This document shows positions 8,436-16,844 of a stretch of 64,000 nucleotides of DNA, one piece after another. The notes beneath the pieces were generated by a model. The model searched no databases and had not been told where the DNA came from. It saw nothing but the letters and a program-made list of their open reading frames with translations. Position 1 is the stretch's first letter. Each line of letters begins with the position of its first letter. Both the position numbers and the translations under genes were made by a program. Source of the stretch: Arthrobacter sp. M2012083 (GTDB taxonomy: Bacteria > Actinomycetota > Actinomycetes > Actinomycetales > Micrococcaceae); contig NZ_AKKK01000009.1 of the NCBI RefSeq assembly GCF_000281065.1, positions 113,783 through 177,782 on the forward strand. The letters are read 5' to 3'.

Positions 8436-9914
8436 ATGCACCAGTTCATCAACGGAAAGCTGCTGTCAGGAACCTCCGGAAGCAGCCTCGATGTCATCAA
8501 TCCGGCTACCTCGGAGGTGGTGGAAAGGGTGGGTCTGGCGTCACTTGCGGATCTGGAGTCGGCAGTGGCAGCGGCCCGCAGCGCCTTCCCGTCATGGTCC
8601 CGCACCGCGCCGGGTGAACGTGCCGGGATACTCCAAAAATTCGCCCGTATCGTCGAAGACCGTGCAGAGGAATTCGCCCGGGTTGAGAGTTCGCAGACAG
8701 GTAAACCGCTGCGGTTGACCCGCGAATTCGATGTCCCCGGCACCATCGACAACATCGACTTCTTCGCAGGCGCCGCACGACACCTCGAGGGCAAGGCCAC
8801 CGCGGAGTACTCTCCCCAGCACACCTCCTCCATCAGACGGGAGGCGATTGGCGTAGTGGGATCCATCGCGCCATGGAACTACCCCCTGCAAATGGCCGCG
8901 TGGAAGATCCTTCCGGCCATCGCCGCAGGCAACACCATTGTTCTCAAGCCTGCCGAGATCACTCCGTTGACGTCACTGATGTTCGCGCAAGCGCTCAGTG
9001 ACGCCGGCCTGCCCGACGGCGTGGTGAACGTGGTGGTGGGCGACGGTGCCACGGTTGGGGCTGCGCTCATGCGGCACCCGAATGTGGACATGGTCTCTTT
9101 CACAGGATCCACCGCAGTTGGCCGCACAGTATTGGAGGCCGCGGCCGTCAACGCGAAGCGCGTGCACCTCGAATTGGGCGGTAAGGCACCTTTTGTTGTG
9201 TTCGACGATGCCAATCTGGACGCTGCCGTCCATGGCGCCGTGGCCGGTTCGCTGATCAACACCGGGCAGGACTGCACCGCGGCCACCAGGGCTATCGTGC
9301 ACCGGAGCGTGTATGAGGAGTTCGTAGCGAAGGTGGCCGCCCGCTTTGATGGGCTCGTCCTGGGCATCCCAGGGGAAACCACCGCAGATCTAGGCCCCCT
9401 CGTTTCCTTCAAGCAGCGCGACCACGTAGCCGGAATGGTGGACCGCGCCCGCACCTACAGCAAGGTGATGGCGGGCGGCTACGCCCCTACGGATGAGGGC
9501 TTGGAAAATGGCGCCTTTTACCGGCCTACGCTGATTGTTGACGCGGCGCCGGACTCGGAAATCGTGAAGGACGAGGTGTTCGGCCCGGTTCTGGTGGTCC
9601 TCCCGTTCGAAACGGACGACGAAGCGATCCATCTGGCCAACGACACCGTCTACGGACTGGCCGCCTCAGCCTGGACGAACAACCTTCAGCGGGCCTTGCG
9701 GGCAACACGCGAGATCAAGGCCGGCTGTGTGTGGGTCAACGACCATGTTCCGATCATCTCCGAGATGCCCCACGGGGGCTTCAAACAATCGGGGTTCGGC
9801 AAGGACATGTCCGCCTATTCCTTTGACGAATACACCCAGGTGAAGCACGTGATGTTCGAGTTGGACGGCGTTGCCGAGAAGGACTGGCACCGGACCATCT
9901 TCAAGCTGCGCTGA
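8436..9914 (+). CDS. NAD-dependent aldehyde dehydrogenase, gamma-aminobutyraldehyde dehydrogenase-like
   Basis: A 492-residue aldehyde dehydrogenase starting at ATG 8436 (AGGGA upstream). Catalytic residues are present: general base Glu246 in LELGGKAP and nucleophile Cys280 in NTGQDCTAATR. The GQDCTAA context, rather than the common GQxC, is characteristic of the PatD/gamma-aminobutyraldehyde dehydrogenase branch used in putrescine breakdown. It oxidises an aldehyde to an acid with NAD(P)+. The DAO-type amine oxidoreductase at the far end of the divergent operon would supply such an aldehyde, so both belong to one pathway. Actual substrate is unproven. Confidence 0.9.
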   Translation: MHQFINGKLLSGTSGSSLDVINPATSEVVERVGLASLADLESAVAAARSAFPSWSRTAPGERAGILQKFARIVEDRAEEFARVESSQTGKPLRLTREFDVPGTIDNIDFFAGAARHLEGKATAEYSPQHTSSIRREAIGVVGSIAPWNYPLQMAAWKILPAIAAGNTIVLKPAEITPLTSLMFAQALSDAGLPDGVVNVVVGDGATVGAALMRHPNVDMVSFTGSTAVGRTVLEAAAVNAKRVHLELGGKAPFVVFDDANLDAAVHGAVAGSLINTGQDCTAATRAIVHRSVYEEFVAKVAARFDGLVLGIPGETTADLGPLVSFKQRDHVAGMVDRARTYSKVMAGGYAPTDEGLENGAFYRPTLIVDAAPDSEIVKDEVFGPVLVVLPFETDDEAIHLANDTVYGLAASAWTNNLQRALRATREIKAGCVWVNDHVPIISEMPHGGFKQSGFGKDMSAYSFDEYTQVKHVMFELDGVAEKDWHRTIFKLR

Positions 9915-9921
9915 GTCTTCG

Positions 9922-9984
9922 CGTTGCGAGGCCTGCTATGCGCGCTTTATCGCGATTTATAGCCGCAGAGCGGGCCTCACAACG
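9922..9984. repeat. REP-like palindromic element, copy A
   Basis: Left arm from 9922 (CGTTGCGAGGCCTGCT) pairs imperfectly with right arm 9965-9984 (GCAGAGCGGGCCTCACAACG); a 27-base centre contains CGCGATTT. The right arm matches that of a second element at 53571-53590 at 19 of 20 bases and both centres share CGCGATTT. It lies between the convergent aldehyde dehydrogenase and EamA genes and covers the last codons of the latter, so here it may also terminate transcription in both directions. Confidence 0.6.
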
Positions 9985-10922
9985 GGCGTTTCCGGACGGA
10001 CTTTACGTCCGGCGCCGAGCACTGCGATGGCAACTCCGAGGAGCAGAATCAGCCCTCCCAGGATCTCCGTCAGCGTAGGAATCTCGTTGAGGACAAGCCA
10101 AGCGGCCGTCATCCCCACCACGGGGACCAAAAGCGTGAAGGGCACGACATCGGAACTCGGGTAAAGCGACAACAAGCGGTTCCAGATGCCGTACCCAATC
10201 AGGGACGCGAACACAGCCGTGTAGATCGCGCTCACGATGGTGGCGGGTTGCAGGTCCGTGAGCGTTGCCAGCACGGTGTCCGGCCCATCCACTACCAGCG
10301 ATAAGCCAGCCAATGGAACCGGGACCACGGCGCCGGACCACACCACCAACCCCAACCCGGAAGCGGCCTTCGTGTGCCTGGCCACCACATTCCCGACCGC
10401 CCACGACAACGCCGCGGCCAGAACGATCATGAGCGGCAGAACCGGAGCCACGGCACTTCGCCCCAACGCCACTACGGCTAAGCCTGCGATGCCCAGAGCC
10501 ACGCCGGTTAGTTGTCGCCGGCTCGGCCTCTCTCCCAGGAATCTCGCCGCAAGCAAGATGGTGAACAACACTTGTGCCTGGAGCACCAGCGATGCCAAGC
10601 CTGCCGGCATCCCAAGTGCCATGCCTAGATACAGGAGGCCGAATTGGCCGGCACTCATGAAGAGCCCGACGCCGACAATCGCCTTCCAGCCCACGTCTGG
10701 TTTGCGGATGAAGAGGATGAAGGGAAAGACCACCAGCAAGAAGCGCATGGCGACGAAGAGCAGGGGCGGGACTTCCCTGCCGTTCGTGTGCAGACCGAGG
10801 TCGATCGCAACGAAGTTGATGCCCCACAGGACAGCAACCACAACGGCAAGGGCAGAGTGGCGAAGGTTCACAACTACACTCTGGCCTTCTTTTGGTTGAA
10901 GCACCAGCGTTGAATTCGACAT
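9957..10922 (-). CDS. EamA-family (DMT superfamily) metabolite exporter
   Basis: A 321-residue membrane protein with ten predicted helices arranged as two EamA repeats (about residues 23-155 and 165-305). The drug/metabolite transporter family exports amino acids, nucleosides or related small molecules by proton exchange. The C-terminal codons overlap a repeated palindromic element. It diverges from a LysR gene 21 bases away, a common arrangement in which the regulator controls the exporter. Substrate cannot be deduced. Confidence 0.88.
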   Translation of the reverse strand: MSNSTLVLQPKEGQSVVVNLRHSALAVVVAVLWGINFVAIDLGLHTNGREVPPLLFVAMRFLLVVFPFILFIRKPDVGWKAIVGVGLFMSAGQFGLLYLGMALGMPAGLASLVLQAQVLFTILLAARFLGERPSRRQLTGVALGIAGLAVVALGRSAVAPVLPLMIVLAAALSWAVGNVVARHTKAASGLGLVVWSGAVVPVPLAGLSLVVDGPDTVLATLTDLQPATIVSAIYTAVFASLIGYGIWNRLLSLYPSSDVVPFTLLVPVVGMTAAWLVLNEIPTLTEILGGLILLLGVAIAVLGAGRKVRPETPVVRPALRL

Positions 10923-10931
10923 GGAACAGCG

Positions 10932-10937
10932 TAGATT
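10932..10937 (+). promoter_or_regulatory. -10 element TAGATT of leaderless lysR-type gene
   Basis: TAGATT ends six bases before ATG 10944 and no ribosome binding site is present, which places the likely transcription start at the start codon. Confidence 0.5.
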
Positions 10938-10943
10938 TGCTTC

Positions 10944-11861
10944 ATGATCGACATCTCAGCGCTTAGGGCCTTGGTCGCCGTGGAGCAGCATGGCTCAGTG
11001 GTGGCGGCATCGGACGTTATGGGCTTCAGCCCCTCGGCAATTTCGCAGCAGATCAAGAAACTTGAAAAACAAACCGGCGTCACTGTGCTGGAACGAAGCG
11101 GCCGTGGGGTGCTCCTCACCGAGCGTGGCTTGGCCCTTGCAGGTTATGGCCGGCGGATCATGGGTGAGCTTGAGGAACTGCAAGCAACGCTGCTCGCCGA
11201 CCCCGCAAAGCCTTCGGGTCTCCTAAGGCTCGTGGCTTTTTCTACGGCATGCCGCGGTCTGGTGGGACCTCTGCTCGGGCGGATCGCCGCTACCCACTCT
11301 GCCTTGGGCATCACCGTCCTGGCTGAGGATCCGCGGGAAGCGGTGCAAAGAGTCGCCTCAGGCGAGGCCGAACTCGCGGTGGTACACAACTGGAATTCGG
11401 TGCCCTTGGTGATCCCGGAGAACCTGGTGCATGAGGACCTCTGCATCGACCAAGCCGACGTCCTCGTCAGCAGCACCCACGCACTGGCGGTGCGCACCGC
11501 CGTCGAGCCTGAAGATCTTCTGGACGAGACGTGGATCAGCACCCCGGCAGGAGCCATCTGCAATGAGGCCCTTCTACAGATCTTCGCTGGACTGGGCAAG
11601 GTCCCACACATCCGCATCTACGATCCCGACTTCTCCACCCACATCGCCATGGTGGAACAAGGGGTGGCCGTGGCACTCGTACCGAGGCTCGGAAGGCCTC
11701 CCCTTCCCTACGGAGTCGTGGCCATCCCGGTGATCCGTCCGGTCCAGCAACGGTCCGTTGGTGTTGTTTACCGCAAAACGATGACAGCCAGTCCCAACAT
11801 TCGACTCGCCGTGAACATGCTGCGCGAGATAGCGGCGGAGCTACCGCTGCCGCGGAGCTGA
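10944..11861 (+). CDS. LysR-family transcriptional regulator
   Basis: A 305-residue LysR regulator. The winged helix-turn-helix occupies about residues 1-60 (QHGSVVAASDVMGFSPSAIS, LEKQTGVTVLERSGRGVLLT), followed by the periplasmic-binding-like effector domain (about 90-295). It diverges from an EamA exporter gene and presumably activates it in response to the exported compound. The start has no Shine-Dalgarno sequence but a -10-like hexamer six bases upstream, suggesting a leaderless mRNA. Confidence 0.92.
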   Translation: MIDISALRALVAVEQHGSVVAASDVMGFSPSAISQQIKKLEKQTGVTVLERSGRGVLLTERGLALAGYGRRIMGELEELQATLLADPAKPSGLLRLVAFSTACRGLVGPLLGRIAATHSALGITVLAEDPREAVQRVASGEAELAVVHNWNSVPLVIPENLVHEDLCIDQADVLVSSTHALAVRTAVEPEDLLDETWISTPAGAICNEALLQIFAGLGKVPHIRIYDPDFSTHIAMVEQGVAVALVPRLGRPPLPYGVVAIPVIRPVQQRSVGVVYRKTMTASPNIRLAVNMLREIAAELPLPRS

Positions 11862-11928
11862 CGAGGAGCGACCAACCTCACAGGAGGGGAACAGCCGGCG
11901 CCAGGGAAGGTTGTTAGCTGCGCAATGA

Positions 11929-12453
11929 CTATTTACGGGGCACTGTGAAATGCGTCAGCCTGGCATCCTGCCCATCGAGCTCAGCCCACGGCTTTTCTGT
12001 TTCCATTACCGTCAACGCGCTGGTTGGGTAACGGGTTGCAGCATCCATGTAAGCGTCGTGGTCAGAATCGCGGGAGGCCAGATGCATGGCAAGATCCTGA
12101 ACTCCGGGCATATGCGAGATAACCATCAACGTGGTCACGGTGTCGGGGACGTGGTTGATCACCGTCAACATGCGGTTGGCTGAGGCTGAGTACAAGCCGT
12201 CCTCAAGTTTGGGCGTCGGCGCCTTGTCCCCCAATTCATCGCAGACCCAGGTACAGGTCTGACGAGTCCTCAACGCTGACGAGCACAGGATGAAGTCGGG
12301 CACCACGCCGTGCTTGAGCAACCACTTACCAGCCAACGGAGCCTCCCGGTGCCCACGCTCCTCCAAGGGGCGCTCATGATCGGGCACGCCCATAGGCCAA
12401 TCAGCCTTGGCATGCCGCATGATCACCAGGCGCTTGATGTGATGGTCACTCAT
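11929..12453 (-). CDS. Histidine phosphatase family protein, SixA-like
   Basis: A 174-residue cytoplasmic protein with the phosphoglycerate-mutase-like fold. The catalytic RHG-type motif appears as MRHAKADW near residue 12 and the second His as SHMPGVQDL. SixA in Escherichia coli dephosphorylates histidine phosphotransfer domains; many actinobacterial homologues have unknown substrates. On the minus strand TAGGGT (12460-12465) lies six bases before ATG with no ribosome binding site, so the transcript is probably leaderless. No operon partner is apparent. Confidence 0.85.
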   Translation of the reverse strand: MSDHHIKRLVIMRHAKADWPMGVPDHERPLEERGHREAPLAGKWLLKHGVVPDFILCSSALRTRQTCTWVCDELGDKAPTPKLEDGLYSASANRMLTVINHVPDTVTTLMVISHMPGVQDLAMHLASRDSDHDAYMDAATRYPTSALTVMETEKPWAELDGQDARLTHFTVPRK

Positions 12454-12543
12454 AGCCCAACCCTATCCGCCGCGGAGCCCAGCGGCTTCCCGACCCCATT
12501 AGTGCCGGTCCCCCGTCACCAACTTTGACGTCGCGGCACCCCC

Positions 12544-12568
12544 GACACGCGGGTGGAACAGGCGTGTC
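12544..12568. repeat. Hairpin in the 12454-12736 intergenic region
   Basis: Perfect arms GACACGC (12544-12550) and GCGTGTC (12562-12568) with an 11-base loop. It lies upstream of the SixA-like gene and downstream of the winged-helix gene; role unknown. Confidence 0.35.
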
Positions 12569-12625
12569 CAAGGAAATTTGGCAGCCAATGTGGGTGGTGG
12601 CCGCACACGGGCCCCTCGAACAAAA

Positions 12626-12726
12626 GCCGAAAGGCGGCACATCCCCACAACGGCGTTGCTGCTGGGCCAACCCCCAGCGGGGGGAGGAACGAGCGCAGGC
12701 GCAGAGGGATGATGCCGCCTTTCGGC
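12626..12726. repeat. Long inverted repeat downstream of winged-helix regulator
   Basis: Arms 12626-12645 and 12706-12726 are complementary over 20 bases with one extra base in the right arm (core GCCGAAAGGCGGCA against TGCCGCCTTTCGGC). The 60-base interior holds a second hairpin, GCTGGG (12661-12666) with CCCAGC (12673-12678). The element starts 10 bases past the stop codon of the winged-helix gene (read on the minus strand). No T-tract follows, so besides a terminator it could be a folded non-coding RNA or a mobile palindromic repeat. No protein-coding gene is visible in 12454-12736. Confidence 0.5.
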
Positions 12727-12736
12727 GTAGTGCTCC

Positions 12737-13603
12737 TTAGATCGAGTATTCCGGAGCGGCCCAGACGATAACTTCGGGGTGCTCGTAGAAACGGTAGCCC
12801 TGGCCGCGGACCGTTCGGACTGTGTTCGCGAGGCGGCCGAGCTTGGAGCGGAGGCGGCGGATGTGGACGTCGATGGTGCGCTCGTTCGGCACTTCCTCGG
12901 CGTTGCGCCACAGGCCTTCGAGCAGTTCGTCGCGGCCCACGGTGCGGGTTCCGTTCTCGACGAGGTAGTTGAGGAGCTCGAATTCCTTGAACGTCAGGTT
13001 CAGCGATTCGCCGTCGAGGTGCACTTCGCGGCGGGCGAGGTCGATCAGGACGCCGGACGGACGGGCTTCCTGCTGGGGGGCCGGGCGTGCGGCTTCGGTG
13101 CGCTGGCGTGCGGCGACAGTGGGGTCGCCGAAGGTGGAACGCACGACGTCGAGTGCGGAACCGGGTGCGCCGGCGGGGGCAACTGCGACGGCGGCATAGC
13201 TCTCGGCGCCGGTCACGAGGGACTGAGCGTAAGCCCGGATTTCCTGGGCGAGCTTGGCAATGGAGGTTCCCGCGGCAGCTGCGGTTTCTTCGTCAATGCC
13301 CATGTAGAGGACGAATCCGCGGGCCACGTTGTCGTTGGCAACAGGGCGGAGTTTGTCCGACTGGGCGATCACAGGGGTGGGCGCAGTCATGGGCGCCGGC
13401 TCTGCTGTGGGTACTGCGCGCAACTGGCCATAAGAGTTGGGATTGTAGCCCTGCGGCACGTATCCGGGGGCCTGCTGACCGGCGCCTTGCGGAGCCGGAG
13501 AGTAGCCGGGACGGTTGCCAAAGCCGGGGCGAAGCCCTGCGTTTGACGCGGCCTTGTTGGCGTTACGGACGGAGATGTGGACGTATCCAGATGCAACTGA
13601 CAT
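12737..13603 (-). CDS. Orphan winged helix-turn-helix regulator (OmpR-type DNA-binding domain without receiver)
   Basis: A 288-residue protein whose C-terminal 100 residues (about 183-275) form an OmpR/PhoB-type winged helix: LTFKEFELLNYLVENG, RTIDVHIRRLRSKLG and VRTVRGQGYRF. The usual N-terminal receiver is missing and is replaced by a low-complexity Pro/Gly/Ala-rich segment (20-75) and a region of about 100 residues with no family I recognise (FVLYMGIDEETAAAAG and onward). It therefore cannot be activated by a classical Asp phosphorylation. TTGAGG precedes the ATG. A 674-base gene-free stretch lies upstream. Confidence 0.85.
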   Translation of the reverse strand: MSVASGYVHISVRNANKAASNAGLRPGFGNRPGYSPAPQGAGQQAPGYVPQGYNPNSYGQLRAVPTAEPAPMTAPTPVIAQSDKLRPVANDNVARGFVLYMGIDEETAAAAGTSIAKLAQEIRAYAQSLVTGAESYAAVAVAPAGAPGSALDVVRSTFGDPTVAARQRTEAARPAPQQEARPSGVLIDLARREVHLDGESLNLTFKEFELLNYLVENGTRTVGRDELLEGLWRNAEEVPNERTIDVHIRRLRSKLGRLANTVRTVRGQGYRFYEHPEVIVWAAPEYSI

Positions 13604-14277
13604 GGAGTGCTTACCTCAAAAGTGAATAGCCGTCATCGCGGCTTCGAATGCTGGTTGTCCCCGCAATGAGTTTGGGGAGGGGCGCCCAACGCTGGGCTAG
13701 GGGGCGAATGCCTGAAACTTCTTGGGGTGGAAAGTTAGGCTTGCATTCGACAACAGCGGTCATCATGGCCAGCGGGTGCGCTGGGCCAGGTTGCTGCGGC
13801 TGCAGGTGCTGTTGAGTTCTTGTTCACATTGGAAGTGTGCAACGTAACAATGGCAACACGCAAGTAACAAAGCGCCGAACCGTCCACATTTTGAGACACA
13901 GAGGTCTATTGTGTCGCAAATCACAATTCAATAGTTGCGGTAAATGAACGCCAGTTCATTCGACCAACTCAGCAAACATTCGCCATTTACTGAATATTAT
14001 TCGGCATATCGGCGATGATGTGCATGCTCGTTCCCCCTAACGCTCCCCCGACGGAATCTCACGATCTGAAACACTTGTTGTCCAATCACGGCTAGTCTTT
14101 CGGACCAATTTTCAGGACAGAATCTGCTACAAGCCGTAGAAACGTGGCTGAACTTGGTCTATGGAAACCTTGGGCACGGAAGCGTGTCCGGCAGGTCCCT
14201 CCTCGATAGTCTGATCTCACAGCGTCCACACAGGATGGCCAAAGCGTTGGCAAACCAGCAGAACGGAGAGTTATCCC
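13604..14277. other. Gene-free regulatory stretch with two palindromes
   Basis: No convincing coding sequence is present in these 674 bases; the middle part (about 13820-14000) is clearly richer in A+T than the surroundings. It contains a perfect palindrome AATGAAC-GCCA-GTTCATT (13943-13960) and GACACA (13895-13900) facing TGTGTC (13910-13915). It separates the divergent winged-helix regulator and the response regulator gene, so promoters for both are expected here. Which protein binds the palindromes is unknown. Confidence 0.45.
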
Positions 14278-15018
14278 ATGGCCTCCTCGCACTCCATGAC
14301 CAACAATCTTCCCCAGCTCTCCCATCCGGACGGCTCCCCCATCCGTGCCTTGGTGGTGGATGACGAACCCAGCCTTGCCGAGCTGATGAGCATGGGCCTG
14401 CGCATGGCAGGCTGGTCCGTTGCGGTGGCGGGCGACGGTCCTGGGGCAGTGAGGTTGGCCAAGGACTTCCGCCCTGACGTGCTGGTCCTGGATGTCATGC
14501 TTCCCGGTTTCGACGGCGTCGAGGTCCTGAACCGCATCCGCACCTTCGCCCCGGAAGTTCCCGCCCTGTTCCTCACGGCCAAGGACGCCGTGCAGGATCG
14601 CATTGTCGGACTCGCAGCAGGCGGGGACGACTACGTCACTAAACCGTTCAGCATGGAGGAAGTCCTCCTGCGCCTCCACCGCCTGGTCCAGCGCTCCGGC
14701 GTAGCCGCCATGGACACCGCCGAGCTGGTGGTAGGCGACCTCACGCTCAATGTAGATACCCGGGAAGTAACCCGCGCAGGCCAGGACATCCCGCTGACCG
14801 CCACCCAGTTCGAGCTGCTGCGCTACCTCATGGAGAACCCCAAACGAGTTGTCAGCAAGGCCCAGATCCTGGACCGCGTGTGGGACTACGACTTCGGCGG
14901 CCAGGCCAATATTGTGGAGCTCTACATCTCTTATCTGCGCAAGAAGATCGAAGCCAACCATCCCCCGATGATCCACACAATCCGGGGTGCCGGATACGTC
15001 ATCAAGCCCGCGGACTAG
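14278..15018 (+). CDS. OmpR-family response regulator
   Basis: A 246-residue two-component response regulator. The receiver (about 22-135) has acidic pocket Asp28-Asp29, phospho-acceptor Asp72 in LVLDVMLPG and the conserved Lys in YVTKPFS. The C-terminal winged helix (about 150-244) ends in IRGAGYVIKP. It resembles the TcrX/MprA/CseB group of actinobacterial regulators. The sensor kinase gene follows after three bases, so they form one operon. Target genes are not evident; the riboswitch-controlled cell-wall gene downstream is a separate transcription unit. Confidence 0.95.
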   Translation: MASSHSMTNNLPQLSHPDGSPIRALVVDDEPSLAELMSMGLRMAGWSVAVAGDGPGAVRLAKDFRPDVLVLDVMLPGFDGVEVLNRIRTFAPEVPALFLTAKDAVQDRIVGLAAGGDDYVTKPFSMEEVLLRLHRLVQRSGVAAMDTAELVVGDLTLNVDTREVTRAGQDIPLTATQFELLRYLMENPKRVVSKAQILDRVWDYDFGGQANIVELYISYLRKKIEANHPPMIHTIRGAGYVIKPAD

Positions 15019-15021
15019 GCA

Positions 15022-16548
15022 TTGAGCACCCTCTCAGGAGTGCCCGGGAAGTCCGGAGCGGCCGGAGAGCCGGGCGGAGAGTCTCAGCGCAGTTGGCTCA
15101 ATCCCTCCACTTGGCACTTGCGCACACGCTTGGTCCTGGTGGCCATGGCCCTGCTGGTCACCATTTGCGCTGCGGTGGGAGTTGTCAGCTACGCGTCCAT
15201 GGACATGGTCTTCAACAGGCAGCTCGACAGGCAGCTGGAGCAGGCGTCCAGCCGCGCGAATGACTTCGGCAGGCCGCCGTCGAACTTTCCGGCATCCCCC
15301 GGCAGGCCGGATCCTTTGGAGGCGCGAGGGCAGGCGGCGGGTACGCTCAACGCGAGGATCGACGGCTCCACCGTGCGTAGCTCGGGTTTGATCGACGCCC
15401 AAGGTAACCGCGTCTCGCTCTCAGCAGACGACGAGCAGGTCCTGGTGTCGCTCCCCACGGACAACCCACCCGTGGACCGATCACTGTCCAACGGCGATTA
15501 CCGGCTGGTGGCGGTCAAAACCACTTATGGCGACGTGATCGTGACGGGCCTGCCGCTCGCGGACAAACAGAGCGCCGAAGCCTCGCTGGTGTGGACCATG
15601 GTGCTGGTTTCGCTGGGTGGCCTGGTGGTGATCGGCCTCGTGGGAACGGTCATCATCCGCCGAACCATGCGTCCGCTTGAGCAGCTCTCCGAGGTGGCCA
15701 CGAAGGTTTCGCGCCTGCCTCTCGACGCCGGTGAAGTGGCACTTTCGGTGCGCGTACCGCCGTCGGCATCCCACCTTGGAACGGAAGTGGGCAGCGTCGG
15801 CCATGCCTTGAACCAGATGCTGAACAACGTTTCGAGCGCGCTGGAAGCACGTCAGGAAAGCGAAACCAAGGTGCGGCAGTTCGTGGCTGATGCCTCGCAT
15901 GAGCTGCGTACTCCCCTGACAGCCATCCGGGGCTACGCCGAACTGCTGAGGATGACGGAGAATTTCACCGAGGACGGCCGGAAGTCGCTGGCACGTGTCC
16001 AAAGCCAGTCCCTACGCATGACCGCCTTGGTGGAGGACCTACTTCTGTTGGCGCGGTTGGACGAGGGGCAACCCATCAAAGTTGAGGACGTGGACCTGAC
16101 ACAGCTGGTAATCGAAACGGTCAGCGACGAGAAAGTCATGGCACCGGACCACCTCTGGCAGCTCCAGCTCCCTGAAGAGCCCATCACCGTCCGCGGCGAT
16201 GCCACCCAACTTCACCAGGTGCTGGCCAATTTGTTGTCCAATGCCCGCAAACACACGGAACCCGGTACCACCGTGATCACAGGCGTCATGCTCTCTGCCG
16301 ATGGCAGCGCCATGGTCACAGTGACGGATAACGGTCCCGGAATTCCAGAAGACTTCCAAGGCCGGATCTTCTCCCGGTTTGCCCGCGCTGACGCCGCTAG
16401 ATCAGGCGCTGAGGGCACCTCCGGACTCGGCTTGTCCATTGTGGAATCCATCGTTTCCGCGCATGGCGGTAGCGTGGAAGTGACCTCACGGCCGGGACGT
16501 ACCCAATTCGCCCTCCGACTACCGGCAGTCAGCACCGAAGGCATATAA
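15022..16548 (+). CDS. Sensor histidine kinase (HAMP, HisKA, HATPase)
   Basis: A 508-residue membrane kinase and partner of the preceding response regulator. It has a TM helix at about 36-58, an extracellular sensor of about 125 residues, a second TM at about 190-212, a HAMP linker, the H-box ASHELRTPLTAIRGY, and ATP-binding motifs NLLSNARKHTEPG, DNGPGIPEDF and GTSGLGLSIV. The only start giving the full cytoplasmic leader is TTG 15022, three bases after the regulator stop; no better start or Shine-Dalgarno is visible, so the exact N-terminus is uncertain. The extracellular domain shows no recognised ligand fold. Confidence 0.93.
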   Translation: MSTLSGVPGKSGAAGEPGGESQRSWLNPSTWHLRTRLVLVAMALLVTICAAVGVVSYASMDMVFNRQLDRQLEQASSRANDFGRPPSNFPASPGRPDPLEARGQAAGTLNARIDGSTVRSSGLIDAQGNRVSLSADDEQVLVSLPTDNPPVDRSLSNGDYRLVAVKTTYGDVIVTGLPLADKQSAEASLVWTMVLVSLGGLVVIGLVGTVIIRRTMRPLEQLSEVATKVSRLPLDAGEVALSVRVPPSASHLGTEVGSVGHALNQMLNNVSSALEARQESETKVRQFVADASHELRTPLTAIRGYAELLRMTENFTEDGRKSLARVQSQSLRMTALVEDLLLLARLDEGQPIKVEDVDLTQLVIETVSDEKVMAPDHLWQLQLPEEPITVRGDATQLHQVLANLLSNARKHTEPGTTVITGVMLSADGSAMVTVTDNGPGIPEDFQGRIFSRFARADAARSGAEGTSGLGLSIVESIVSAHGGSVEVTSRPGRTQFALRLPAVSTEGI

Positions 16549-16666
16549 CGAATCGGGCAAGGCGACTCACCGGCGTCGTGATCTCTGTTACCTAAATGTG
16601 ACTTCTGCGGAATCCTCCTGTACCGTCGAAAGGGTGGGTCGTCCCTAGCAGGCCCACATCCGGGAT

Positions 16667-16830
16667 GCGCCGAGCTCTGCCACTTCCCGGAGTCCGTTCT
16701 TTCTCCGAGGCAGAGACGGGGGACCCAGAGTCTCCGGGCAAGGCCTTTTGGCCGGCCCTTGGGGTGAAGCCGCAGCGTGATGCGCGGCCGGATGACCTCA
16801 TCCGAACCCGACAGCTAACTCCGCAGGCGC
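16667..16830 (+). ncRNA. c-di-AMP riboswitch (ydaO-yuaA class)
   Basis: The leader before the cell-wall hydrolase gene carries the conserved blocks of the ydaO-yuaA riboswitch in order: GGGGGACCCA (16719-16728), TTGGGGTGAA (16759-16768), CCGAACCCGACAGCTAAC (16803-16820) and GCAGGCGC. The closing stem P1 is formed by GCGCC at 16667-16671 and GGCGC at 16826-16830. This RNA class binds cyclic di-AMP and in actinobacteria is found before genes for resuscitation factors and peptidoglycan hydrolases; it usually turns expression off when c-di-AMP is high. The downstream start codon is only 15 bases away, which leaves little room for a separate terminator; control of translation is therefore possible. 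Confidence 0.9.
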
Positions 16831-16844
16831 TGAGAGGTAATCAC

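Noticed and set aside
12779..13546. Plus-strand open frame opposite the winged-helix regulator
   Set aside because: Gly/Val/Ala-rich shadow; the real gene has an intact DNA-binding domain and a ribosome binding site.
14092..14976. Minus-strand open frame opposite the response regulator
   Set aside because: The plus strand encodes a complete receiver and winged helix; the antisense product has no recognisable motif.
16665..16844. Longer start for the transglycosylase-like protein
   Set aside because: These bases form the c-di-AMP riboswitch and its conserved blocks; ATG 16845 has GAGAGG upstream.
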